Assembly (NCBI RefSeq): GCF_006265115.1
Contig: NZ_SMDR01000002.1
Coordinates: 1-61,652 of the forward strand
Source: Arenimonas terrae
GTDB taxonomy: Bacteria; Pseudomonadota; Gammaproteobacteria; Xanthomonadales; Xanthomonadaceae
Length of the DNA stretch: 61,652 nucleotides
Direction of reading: 5' to 3'
Shown here one piece after another: positions 1-6,014 of the stretch. A program made the translations under genes and the position numbers. Below the pieces are notes generated by a model. That model made no database searches, was not told where the DNA came from, and saw nothing but the letters and a program-made list of their open reading frames with translations. Numbering within the stretch: position 1 is the stretch's first letter; every line of letters begins with the position of its first letter.

Positions 1-1
1 C

Positions 2-73
2 GCGCCGGATGATTTGTTCCATGCATCAGAGTCCGTTCCATTGGTGGTCTCCGTCCGGCATAGTGCCGCCTAA
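2..73 (+). CDS. 3' end of a cassette-borne ORF (partial)
   Basis: An open frame runs from the window edge to a TAA at 71-73 that sits inside the R'' arm of the first attC site. The 23 visible residues end in SVRHSAA. Ending a cassette gene in the TAA of the attC arm is exactly what the next cassette also does, which supports a real gene here. Too little is visible to name a function. Confidence 0.5.
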   Translation, partial: APDDLFHASESVPLVVSVRHSAA

Positions 74-123
74 CCAATCATTCAAGCCGACGCCTACGGC
101 GCGGCTTAACTAAGGCGTTAGGC
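68..123 (+). other. attC site 1 (56 bp)
   Basis: R'' GCCTAAC at 68-74 and R' GTTAGGC at 117-123 are exact reverse complements. The inner hairpin has loop TAC and one unpaired A, which would set bottom-strand polarity for integrase. Cleavage is expected between G117 and T118. Confidence 0.92.
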
Positions 124-124
124 A

Positions 125-547
125 GTGACATACCTCGCAGCTCTAGCATTGATCATCGCGACACTCAGCTTGGTCGTGTCTGTACGGACCGCGATTCTTA
201 ACTACAAGCTTCGTGCCAGTGAGATTCGTAAGGACATGAGCGATCGGGTAGCTGCTAGCCTGGATCGCGCAGATCGCGCCAAACTTCTTCTTGAGTACGT
301 TAATGCCGTGAGCTCGGACGCGCCAAGCGCGACTCGCCATGATCTGCCATCTCTCGTTGAGACGGAAACTTCGCTCAAAGCATTTGCGTCCAGCCATGCC
401 AAGCGGCGCGACAGCGAAGTAATTGGCATGCGTACCGCCGACCTTGAGAGCCTTCGTGCAATTCAGGCTCCTTTGGTGCTAATTGAGCGACGGCTGGATG
501 TTCTAAGAGTTATGGTTAGACACGGCGATGCCAAGGGCACCGCCTAA
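125..547 (+). CDS. Cassette 1: hypothetical protein with N-terminal membrane anchor
   Basis: The 140-residue product is not recognised. Residues about 2-20 form one hydrophobic segment (LAALALIIATLSLVVSV), followed by a charged, probably helical region rich in Arg, Glu and Leu, as in small single-pass anchored coiled-coil proteins. The start chosen is a GTG two bases after the attC core, with no proper ribosome binding site; an in-frame ATG at 236 is an alternative but would lose the anchor. The stop TAA lies inside attC site 2. Base composition is more AT-rich than the chromosomal genes to the right, which supports acquisition as a cassette. Confidence 0.65.
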   Translation: MTYLAALALIIATLSLVVSVRTAILNYKLRASEIRKDMSDRVAASLDRADRAKLLLEYVNAVSSDAPSATRHDLPSLVETETSLKAFASSHAKRRDSEVIGMRTADLESLRAIQAPLVLIERRLDVLRVMVRHGDAKGTA

Positions 548-597
548 CAATTCATTCAAGCCGACGCCTTCGGCGCGGCTTAACTTAGGCGTTAGGC
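542..597 (+). other. attC site 2 (56 bp)
   Basis: GCCTAAC at 542-548 and GTTAGGC at 591-597 flank the same inner stem as site 1, here with loop TTC. It closes cassette 1, whose 5' core at 117-123 is the exact complement of this R'' arm. Confidence 0.92.
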
Positions 598-613
598 CTC
601 CAGAAGCAGAACT

Positions 614-970
614 ATGCGCCCATTGATCTACGTCCAGGTCTATCGAGGTCACTTCATTGCCAAGCGGATCGGCAACGGCAAGACGGTGCGCAAAGAATGC
701 GTCGGGCTTGAGCATCCGAGAACGCTAATGGGTGATATCACCAAGGTTGAAGAAAGCTTTTCGGCAGCACTCAAAGAGCTCGTCCCAACGATACGACTTC
801 TCAAGCCTAAAGGGCTCGTTCACCTGTTGCCTGTCTACGAGGGCGGCTATACCAACGTCGAGCTGAGGGCGTTCAAGGAAGCTGGTGAGTTGGCGGGGAT
901 TAACTTCGCATTCCTCTCTACGCTGGATCGTCCTCACACCGACGCAGAAATTCTGCAGGTTCTTCGTTGA
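614..970 (+). CDS. Cassette 2: conserved hypothetical protein
   Basis: The 118-residue soluble protein begins MRPLIYVQVYRG and has alternating hydrophobic and charged residues, with a conserved-looking block KPKGLVHLLPVYEGGYTNVE and a C-terminal helix (HTDAEILQVLR). No catalytic motif or membrane segment is visible. It seems to belong to a small family I cannot name. The ATG at 614 lies 16 bases after attC core 2 and the TGA at 968-970 is 10 bases before attC site 3, so this is a complete one-gene cassette. Confidence 0.75.
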   Translation: MRPLIYVQVYRGHFIAKRIGNGKTVRKECVGLEHPRTLMGDITKVEESFSAALKELVPTIRLLKPKGLVHLLPVYEGGYTNVELRAFKEAGELAGINFAFLSTLDRPHTDAEILQVLR

Positions 971-980
971 GTGCCTGGAG

Positions 981-1071
981 GCCTAACCAGTCGTTCAAGC
1001 CGACCGCCGGGTGCGGGTCAGTCGTAAACCATGCTTCCGCGGCCGGCGGCGGCTTAACTAAGGCGTTAGCA
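981..1071 (+). other. attC site 3 (91 bp, long variable region)
   Basis: R'' GCCTAAC at 981-987 belongs to cassette 2. The right core at 1065-1071 is GTTAGCA, not GTTAGGC; it belongs to cassette 3, whose own R'' arm at 1458 is TGCTAAC, its exact complement. The middle carries about 35 extra bases compared with the other sites. Confidence 0.88.
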
Positions 1072-1503
1072 GTGATAGTGAAGTTTCTTCGGAACAAACA
1101 GAAGCGCAATCGGCTCATGATTGGTGCCGCTGCTTTTGCTGCCATTCTGTTACTGATTGGTCTATGGGAGCCCCCGCTTCCGCCACACCTCCAAGGCACG
1201 ATGAAGGTCTCAGGGAGAGTGATTGAGTGCGATTTTCAGCGCCTAGGCGGCTTCCGCGGAAGCTCGAAGTTCTTTGTTGGACTTCGCCTAGACTCTCCAG
1301 GAACGCCCTACTTCCGTGCCAATCCAAAGCACAAAGAACGCGATTTTTATGAGTCGCTTTGCTCGAAGAGGAATCCGGTGACAATCGAATACCGGGCAAA
1401 GAATCGAATAATTGGTCCCGTGCGGTTCTGGGTAGAATCGGTTCACTCTCTGCCGGCTGCTAACCAATCATTCAAGCCGGCGCCTTCAGCGCGGCTAAAC
1501 TAG
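1072..1503 (+). CDS. Cassette 3: single-pass membrane protein whose tail is encoded by attC
   Basis: The product is 143 residues from GTG 1072 (GTG 1078 or ATG 1117 are alternatives; none has a clear ribosome binding site). A basic N-terminus (RNKQKRNR) is followed by one membrane segment (GAAAFAAILLLIGLW), then a soluble domain of about 90 residues with two Cys. No family is recognised. The frame does not stop before attC site 4 but runs through it to a TAG at 1501-1503, so the last 13 residues, NQSFKPAPSARLN, are translated recombination site. Confidence 0.65.
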   Translation: MIVKFLRNKQKRNRLMIGAAAFAAILLLIGLWEPPLPPHLQGTMKVSGRVIECDFQRLGGFRGSSKFFVGLRLDSPGTPYFRANPKHKERDFYESLCSKRNPVTIEYRAKNRIIGPVRFWVESVHSLPAANQSFKPAPSARLN

Positions 1504-1513
1504 GGCGTTAGGC
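1458..1513 (+). other. attC site 4 (56 bp)
   Basis: R'' TGCTAAC at 1458-1464 pairs with the 5' core of its own cassette (GTTAGCA at 1065). The right core GTTAGGC at 1507-1513 starts cassette 4. The inner stem is kept, with small changes (GCCGGCGCC, loop TTC). Confidence 0.9.
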
Positions 1514-1516
1514 GCG

Positions 1517-1924
1517 ATGGAAACACCACCGTTTGTTGGCAACGGAAAGGCACTCGTCAATGCCATGGGTTATTGGCCGTCCTTTCACGATGCCAATGTT
1601 CTTGAGGCCGAGCGAAATACGGATTCCTTTTCCGTGACGATCCATTTGTTCGCGATGACCGACGAAGTTGATTCGGCCGGGTATTTCGTTCTGGAGAAGC
1701 ATCACCGCATCAAGATCCTGATGCACGGCGTGCAAAGCAGCTCCCTTCCCGCAACTTACGCGGGCGACTGTCTGGACAGCCTCACTTTTGTCCAAGCGGG
1801 AGAGTATCTGGAGGTAGAATTTGCGTCCCACATGGGCCAAGACGGCACCATCGTTTGCCGCAGCGTGGAGATTGCCGGTATCGTTCCTTGCGACTCCAAA
1901 GGCGCGGCGCTCGCGCCCAACTAA
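1517..1924 (+). CDS. Cassette 4: Imm50-like immunity protein (orphan)
   Basis: The 135-residue soluble protein has the early motif GYWPSFHDANV and a central block FAMTDEVDSAGYFVLEKH. The aromatic W-P-S-F-H-D-A/E pattern recalls the Imm50 group of polymorphic-toxin immunity proteins, which neutralise a cognate toxin in the cytoplasm; this assignment is from memory of the motif and not certain. The ATG lies three bases after the attC core and the stop overlaps attC site 5. No toxin gene is adjacent, so it would act as an orphan antitoxin against incoming effectors, an inference from context. Confidence 0.55.
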   Translation: METPPFVGNGKALVNAMGYWPSFHDANVLEAERNTDSFSVTIHLFAMTDEVDSAGYFVLEKHHRIKILMHGVQSSSLPATYAGDCLDSLTFVQAGEYLEVEFASHMGQDGTIVCRSVEIAGIVPCDSKGAALAPN

Positions 1925-1970
1925 TCATTCAAGCCGACGCCTTCGGCGCGGCCTAACCAAGGCGTCAAGC
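1915..1970 (+). other. attC site 5 (56 bp, right core degraded)
   Basis: R'' is GCCCAAC (1915-1921), one base off the complement of its cassette core. The right core is GTCAAGC (1964-1970), which breaks the conserved GTT needed for exchange. The inner stem is intact with loop TTC. Confidence 0.85.
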
Positions 1971-1984
1971 CTCGGAGGGACTTC

Positions 1985-2302
1985 ATGGGGCCGAGAGAAA
2001 TTCTTGCGGTCGCTGCATTGCTGGGCACGCTCGTGGTTTTGGCAGGCTGCTGGCAGCTCATGCGTTCGCTCCGTACGCGGCCTAGCCGACTTCTGTTCGC
2101 GTCTCTCATTTGCTTTGTCGTGTGGGTTTTTGTAGCCGACACGATAACCTCCGCAATCATCTTCTACACCGACGAATCAAAGCCGGCAGCGTGGGCAAAC
2201 TGGGCGGCCGTTTCTATCGAATTTTTTGTTCCCGCCTTCCTCATTCTGTTTGGTTCGGCCTGTTTCTGGCTGGTCGCGCGGTCGCTTCCGCGGCCAAACT
2301 AA
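1985..2302 (+). CDS. Cassette 5: small multi-pass membrane protein
   Basis: The 105-residue protein has three probable membrane segments: residues about 5-25 (ILAVAALLGTLVVLAGCW), 35-57 (LLFASLICFVVWVFVADTI) and 75-98 (FFVPAFLILFGSACFWLVA). It is not recognised. Unlike the other cassettes it has a strong ribosome binding site, GGAGGG, six bases before the ATG. The Cys in LAGC is not at a convincing lipobox position for a signal peptidase II site, because no charged N-region precedes it. The stop codon lies in attC site 6. Confidence 0.7.
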   Translation: MGPREILAVAALLGTLVVLAGCWQLMRSLRTRPSRLLFASLICFVVWVFVADTITSAIIFYTDESKPAAWANWAAVSIEFFVPAFLILFGSACFWLVARSLPRPN

Positions 2303-2348
2303 TCATTCAAGCCGACGCCTCCGGCGCGGCTCAACCAAGGCGTCCGGT
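2293..2348 (+). other. attC site 6 (56 bp, degraded)
   Basis: R'' GCCAAAC (2293-2299) and right core GTCCGGT (2342-2348) both depart from consensus, while the inner stem with loop TCC is kept. It is probably no longer efficient for exchange. Confidence 0.8.
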
Positions 2349-2351
2349 CTC

Positions 2352-2813
2352 ATGCGACACATCACGGCGGCCCTTGTTCTCTTTTCGATGCCGGCGGCCG
2401 CCTCCGATATCCGCGCCTCGGAACTCAGCCTCGGCGGCGTAGCCTCGGGAGTCACCGAGGCGAGCGTGCTTGAGCTGCTCGGCGAGCCCGTCGAACGCAT
2501 TGAGACCGGCGAAGGAACGGAGCTTCGGTACCCCGGCCTGGCAGTTACGGTCGGCTGGCTCGATCAGGCGGCGCCAGGCGTCGAGCGTCGCGTTTTCGCG
2601 CTACGTGCTGACGGCAACTCGGCGTGCACGCCATCAGGTCTCTGCCCCGGCATGGATGAGGCGCGCACCACCGAGCTTTACGGTGCCACCGAGGCGCTGG
2701 TCACGGACACCGCAACTTTGTTCGAGTACCAGCCAGAGGCGATTCACTGCTGGCTGCAAGTCGAGGTCCAAGGCGGCACAATCGTCTCGTTGGCCGTGGC
2801 TTGCCAGTCATGA
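2352..2813 (+). CDS. Fossil cassette 6: exported hypothetical protein
   Basis: The 153-residue product starts at the ATG right after attC site 6 and has a clear signal peptide (ITAALVLFSMPAAASD). The mature part contains GVTEASVLELLGEP, reminiscent of the helix-strand start of BamE/SmpA-like folds, and four Cys (two in CTPSGLCPG) that may form disulfides in the periplasm. The function is unknown. Its codon use is GC-rich and host-like, unlike cassettes 1-4, and its downstream attC survives only as a relic, so it looks like an old, domesticated cassette. Confidence 0.7.
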   Translation: MRHITAALVLFSMPAAASDIRASELSLGGVASGVTEASVLELLGEPVERIETGEGTELRYPGLAVTVGWLDQAAPGVERRVFALRADGNSACTPSGLCPGMDEARTTELYGATEALVTDTATLFEYQPEAIHCWLQVEVQGGTIVSLAVACQS

Positions 2814-2814
2814 C

Positions 2815-2864
2815 GCCCAACTGATCGTTCGCGCCGGCGCAGCAGCGATTGCCAGGCGCAAGCC
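2815..2864 (+). other. attC relic
   Basis: GCCCAAC at 2815-2821 is followed by TGATCGTTCGCGCCGGCGC, which aligns with TAATCATTCAAGCCGACGC of the intact sites. The right side ends AGGCGCAAGCC, similar to the AGGCGTCAAGC of site 5. The inner stem is partly lost. Confidence 0.6.
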
Positions 2865-2880
2865 AGCCCAGGAAACCCGA

Positions 2881-3231
2881 ATGGATGTCGCCGCGGTCAA
2901 AGAACATTGCAGCCGGCTCCCGGGAGCTTCATCGAAGCTGTACGGCCCGCCGAGCAACATTCTTGTCTACTACGCCGGCGGCAGGAAGTTCGCCTACTTC
3001 AAGACCAGCGAGCCGGAGCAATGGCGCTTCAGCGTCCGCGCCACCCCGGAACGGTTCCTGGAGCTGACCGACGTGCCGGGCATCAAGCCCGCCCGGTACA
3101 TGGCGAGGTTCCACTGGGTCACCATCGTGGACGTGCGCACCGTGCCTGAGGACTATCTTCTGGAACTGCTCGAGTGGTCGTATGCCCGGGCGACCACCCG
3201 CACCAGGAAGGCGGCCCGCCGCCATGGGTGA
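2881..3231 (+). CDS. MmcQ/YjbR-family protein
   Basis: The 116-residue protein shows the features of the YjbR/MmcQ (CyaY-like fold) family: an N-terminal helix ending in a Leu-Pro-Gly turn (SRLPGASSKLYG), the strand KFAYFKTSEPEQWRFSVRA, and the signature region FHWVTIV, where family members have W-x-x-V/L. The biochemical role of the family is poorly known; some members bind DNA. The start ATG lies 16 bases after an attC relic and the stop is three bases before another, so this may also be a former cassette. Confidence 0.8.
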   Translation: MDVAAVKEHCSRLPGASSKLYGPPSNILVYYAGGRKFAYFKTSEPEQWRFSVRATPERFLELTDVPGIKPARYMARFHWVTIVDVRTVPEDYLLELLEWSYARATTRTRKAARRHG

Positions 3232-3234
3232 GCG

Positions 3235-3294
3235 GCCTGTTTGTTCACCCAAGCCGAAACCCCTTTGGAGTGCGTTTTGCCCAAGGCACCAGGC
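3235..3294 (+). other. Weak attC relic
   Basis: Starts GCCT three bases after the previous stop codon, keeps CAAGCCGA in the right place, and ends CCAAGGCACCAGGC, where intact sites have CTAAGGCGTTAGGC. It is 60 bp long and suggestive, not conclusive. Confidence 0.4.
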
Positions 3295-3297
3295 CTC

Positions 3298-3657
3298 ATG
3301 AACAACCCGACCATGAATCGTGCGCTAACCGCCGAAGAGCGCGAACTTGCGCACTACATGCTCACGCACGGGGCGCCAAACGCGGCGTCTTTTCTGGGCC
3401 AGCTCGAGCGCGCGGAAGTAACGCCAACCCGCTGCCCATGCGGGTGCGCAAGCATCGACTTCCAGATTCAGGGGATGCCCGAGGCACCTCCGGGCGTGAA
3501 TATCCTGGCCGAGTTTCTGTGGGGTCCGGAGGACGCTCCGCTGGGCGTCTTCATCTTCGAATCCGGACAGATTCTCAGCGGGATAGAGGTGCACGGCCTG
3601 GGGGCAGACGCCCCAAGGTCGCTGCCCTCACCGCGCGACTTGCGACCATTCGAGTAG
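3298..3657 (+). CDS. Conserved hypothetical protein with CPCGCASIDF motif
   Basis: The 119-residue soluble protein begins with an acidic helix (LTAEERELAHYMLTHG) and carries a tight Cys cluster, C-P-C-G-C-A-S-I-D-F, that may bind a metal or form a redox pair; this is inferred from the residues only. The ATG at 3298 is preferred because it follows the attC relic; an in-frame ATG at 3313 is possible, and no ribosome binding site decides between them. I know of similar uncharacterised bacterial proteins but no function. Confidence 0.65.
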   Translation: MNNPTMNRALTAEERELAHYMLTHGAPNAASFLGQLERAEVTPTRCPCGCASIDFQIQGMPEAPPGVNILAEFLWGPEDAPLGVFIFESGQILSGIEVHGLGADAPRSLPSPRDLRPFE

Positions 3658-3808
3658 ACCGGGCCTGGCGTTGGAGCGTAATGGCGACACTGCGAGCCGC
3701 CTTGCCGCTTGCAAGCGCGCACGACCGGCGACAGGATTGCCCCGGTCCGTTCGCTGTGCCGGCCGTGAGGCGCTGCCTCGGATCACTCGCCTGAAACGGA
3801 GAAGCGAC

Positions 3809-4294
3809 ATGGCCACGCCCGCGAAGAACACCATCTGCCTCTGGTACGACAGCGGCGCCGAGACCGCCGCCCGGTTCTACGCCGACACCTTCCCCGATTC
3901 CTCGGTGGGCGCGGTGTTCCGCGCGCCCAGCGACTTTCCGTCCGGCAAGAAGGGCGACGTGCTGACGGTCGAGTTCACGGTGCTGGGCATTCCCTGCATC
4001 GGGCTCAACGGCGGTCCCGCCTTCCGGCAGAGCGAGGCGTTTTCGTTCCAGGTGGCGACGGTGGACCAGGCCGAGACCGACCGCTACTGGAACGCGATCG
4101 TCGGCAACGGCGGGCAGGAAAGCGCCTGCGGCTGGTGCAAGGACCGCTGGGGCGTGTCGTGGCAGATCACACCGGTGGTGCTGACCCGGGCCATCGCCAG
4201 CCCCGACCCGGCGGTCGCCAAGCGCGCCTTCGATGCGATGATGCAGATGTCGAAGATCGACGTCGCCGCCATCGAAGCCGCGGTCCGCGGCTGA
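3809..4294 (+). CDS. VOC-superfamily protein (PhnB / 3-demethylubiquinone methyltransferase-like)
   Basis: The 161-residue protein is a single vicinal-oxygen-chelate domain pair of the PhnB-like type: ICLWYDSGAETAARFYADTF at the start, LNGGPAFRQSEAFSFQV in the middle and the family end CGWCKDRWGVSWQITP. Members were once annotated as 3-demethylubiquinone 3-methyltransferase domains, but this is a fold resemblance only; substrates are usually unknown. The start has the ribosome binding site ACGGAGAAG and is the first ATG after about 150 bp of unassigned sequence. Confidence 0.9.
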   Translation: MATPAKNTICLWYDSGAETAARFYADTFPDSSVGAVFRAPSDFPSGKKGDVLTVEFTVLGIPCIGLNGGPAFRQSEAFSFQVATVDQAETDRYWNAIVGNGGQESACGWCKDRWGVSWQITPVVLTRAIASPDPAVAKRAFDAMMQMSKIDVAAIEAAVRG

Positions 4295-4315
4295 CGCCCA
4301 CCCGCACGGCCCGCC

Positions 4316-4804
4316 ATGAACCTGTTCTCCCGGCTGTTCCGCACGCGCCGCGATGCGCCGCCTTCCGCCCATGTCGCCCTCCATACCGGCCGGGTTTTCA
4401 CCCAGGTCGGTCCGCCGGCCATCCTGCACGGGCTGTTTTCGACCATCGCCCACAACCTCGAGCCGGCGGGCTGGGGGTCGCGCTTCCCGCGGGCCATGAA
4501 CGGTCTTTACGCGGGGCGGCTCGAGGCCGAGCACGCGGCCGAGGCGCTGGCCGAACTGCGCGTCATCGACCGCGAGCTTTCGGCACTGCCGGTGGCGCGC
4601 GTGGTCTGGGACATCGACCGCCCGACTGCGCCACCGAGTCCGCACTACACGCTGGGCGCGGCGGCCACGACTGCCGCGGATTTTTTCGTCACCGTCACCG
4701 GGCGCCACCTGCTCCGCGACGCGTTGATCGACAGCGTGGAAAGCGCGGTCGAGTTCGGCGACGCGGTGGCGATCGTGCCCTTTGATGGCTCCCTGCCGCG
4801 ATGA
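4316..4804 (+). CDS. Imm70-family immunity protein (orphan)
   Basis: The 162-residue protein matches my knowledge of Imm70: early ILHGLFSTIAHNLEPAGWGS, then FPRAMNGLYAGRLEAEHA, the motif VVWDIDRPTAPP and a late YFVT-like segment (DFFVTVTGRHLLRD). Imm70 proteins are cytoplasmic and protect against cognate polymorphic or contact-delivered toxins. No toxin gene neighbours it. Its last four bases overlap the next start (ATGA), so it is translationally coupled to the dioxygenase gene. GC content is host-like. Confidence 0.75.
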   Translation: MNLFSRLFRTRRDAPPSAHVALHTGRVFTQVGPPAILHGLFSTIAHNLEPAGWGSRFPRAMNGLYAGRLEAEHAAEALAELRVIDRELSALPVARVVWDIDRPTAPPSPHYTLGAAATTAADFFVTVTGRHLLRDALIDSVESAVEFGDAVAIVPFDGSLPR

Positions 4805-5496
4805 TCGACCGCGAAGCCCTGCGCCGCGACGGCTACGCCCTGCTCCGCCAGGCCATCCCGGCCGATTGGCTGGACGGGCTGCGCGCGACCTTCGATGCGG
4901 GCGTGGTTCCTTCGGACCGGTGGCCGGTGCCGCGCGGCCCCGGCTGGCGGCATTCGCTGCTGGACCTGGACGCGACCGTGCAGGCAGTCTGCCGTCTGCC
5001 GCCGCTGCTGGCCGCGGCCGGCACGCTGATAGGCGAACGTTTTTTCCTGTCGCAGGTGGAAGGGCGCGAGCCGCTGAAGGACGGCGGCCACCAGACCCTG
5101 CACCGCGACCAGTCGGCGCAGCGCGCCGGCGACACGGTCAACGCCCTCGCCTTCTTCGACGACTTCGGCCCCGGCAACGGTGCGACGCGCCTGGTGCCGG
5201 GCAGCCACCGCCGCGGCGAACCCTTCGACGACGGCGACGAGTCCCGGACCGTGCAGCTCAGCGGCTCGGCCGGCGACATCCTGGTGTTCGACGCGGACCT
5301 GGTGCACGCGGGCAGCGTGAACCCCAGCGGCGCGCGCCGGCGCTCCGTGCTGATCGGGTATTTTGCCGAGCCGCTGTACGCCGCCCATCTGCGCACGGCG
5401 ACGCTGCGCAGCGTGCGCATGGACACCCGCGAGCGGTTCGAGCCGCCGGCGGCTGAAACCGCAGCATCCGCACATCCGGCGCAAAACGGCGGCTGA
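4801..5496 (+). CDS. Phytanoyl-CoA dioxygenase (PhyH) family protein
   Basis: The 231-residue protein is a non-haem Fe(II)/2-oxoglutarate-dependent oxygenase of the PhyH group. The iron ligands are visible as H101-R-D103 and H169 (DLVHAGS), and an Arg about ten residues later (R179 or R180) would bind 2-oxoglutarate. The motif GNGATRLVPGSH before the second His is characteristic of PhyH-like enzymes. The substrate cannot be told; the family hydroxylates lipids, ectoine and small metabolites. The start overlaps the stop of the Imm70 gene. Confidence 0.88.
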   Translation: MIDREALRRDGYALLRQAIPADWLDGLRATFDAGVVPSDRWPVPRGPGWRHSLLDLDATVQAVCRLPPLLAAAGTLIGERFFLSQVEGREPLKDGGHQTLHRDQSAQRAGDTVNALAFFDDFGPGNGATRLVPGSHRRGEPFDDGDESRTVQLSGSAGDILVFDADLVHAGSVNPSGARRRSVLIGYFAEPLYAAHLRTATLRSVRMDTRERFEPPAAETAASAHPAQNGG

Positions 5497-5596
5497 ACCG
5501 CAACCGCGACGCCGGGCTTTGCTTACCTCCGCCGCGCGCGGACGGTGCTTAAATCCGGACGAGCCGCGGTACCGCGCGGCATCCACCGGAGGCCCC

Positions 5597-5935
5597 ATGT
5601 CGCCGCTCCTGCTGATCCCGCTCCAGCTAGCCCTCGCCACCGGCTCGGCGCACGATTCGGCCCCGGACCATCCCCACGACCCACACCCCGGCCACGCCGT
5701 GATCGACCGCGCCAGCCAGCTGGTGCCCTGGTGCAGGGCGGAGGCCGAGCGCCGGTTTGTGGCCAAGGGCCTGACGCCCTACCAGTGGTCCGCGTCCTAC
5801 CATGACCGCGGCAGGATGCTGAACGTCACCGGCCGTCTGCGGGTTGAAGGCCGCGACGTGGAGGTGAACTGCAGTGTGGTCCGCGGCGCACGCGAGTACG
5901 ACGCCAGCATCCAGATCGATGACGACCGGCTCTGA
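5597..5935 (+). CDS. Small exported hypothetical protein with His-rich N-terminus
   Basis: The 112-residue product has a short signal-like hydrophobic start (LLLIPLQLALATG) followed at once by a His/Asp/Pro-rich stretch with six His between residues 19 and 33, a possible metal-binding segment. The rest is a small alpha-beta domain with two Cys (PWCRAEAE and VNCSV) that could form a disulfide in the periplasm. No family recognised. The ATG is preceded by GGAGG in CACCGGAGGCCCC, a good ribosome binding site. Confidence 0.7.
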   Translation: MSPLLLIPLQLALATGSAHDSAPDHPHDPHPGHAVIDRASQLVPWCRAEAERRFVAKGLTPYQWSASYHDRGRMLNVTGRLRVEGRDVEVNCSVVRGAREYDASIQIDDDRL

Positions 5936-6014
5936 CGCGCAGCGTGCCCGAAGGACCCCGACCTACCGCCCACGCCGGCCGAGACGCCGGAGCACCTGAC
6001 GATCGCACTCGACC

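Larger units (their letters stand above)
61..3294 (+). mobile_element. Distal part of a chromosomal integron cassette array
   Basis: Six attC recombination sites alternate with single short plus-strand genes, the defining layout of integron cassettes. Each site has the outer pair RYYYAAC / GTTRRRY, an inner stem AAGCCG-A-CGCC / GGCG-CGGCTT with one extrahelical A, and a 3-base loop. Near-uniform 56-bp sites are typical of sedentary chromosomal integrons. The GTTRRRY end of every site lies on the right, so attI and the integrase gene should lie left of the window. Site quality falls to the right, consistent with older cassettes at the distal end. No intI is inside the window. Confidence 0.9.

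Noticed and set aside
967-1071. A longer N-terminus for the cassette 3 protein starting at TTG 967
   Set aside because: It would translate the whole of attC site 3 from within the previous gene; the membrane segment and cassette border support a start after 1071.
61-2350. A CRISPR array or REP elements for the repeated 56-bp units
   Set aside because: The units are spaced by whole genes (about 300-480 bp), have attC outer arms and an asymmetrical bulged stem.
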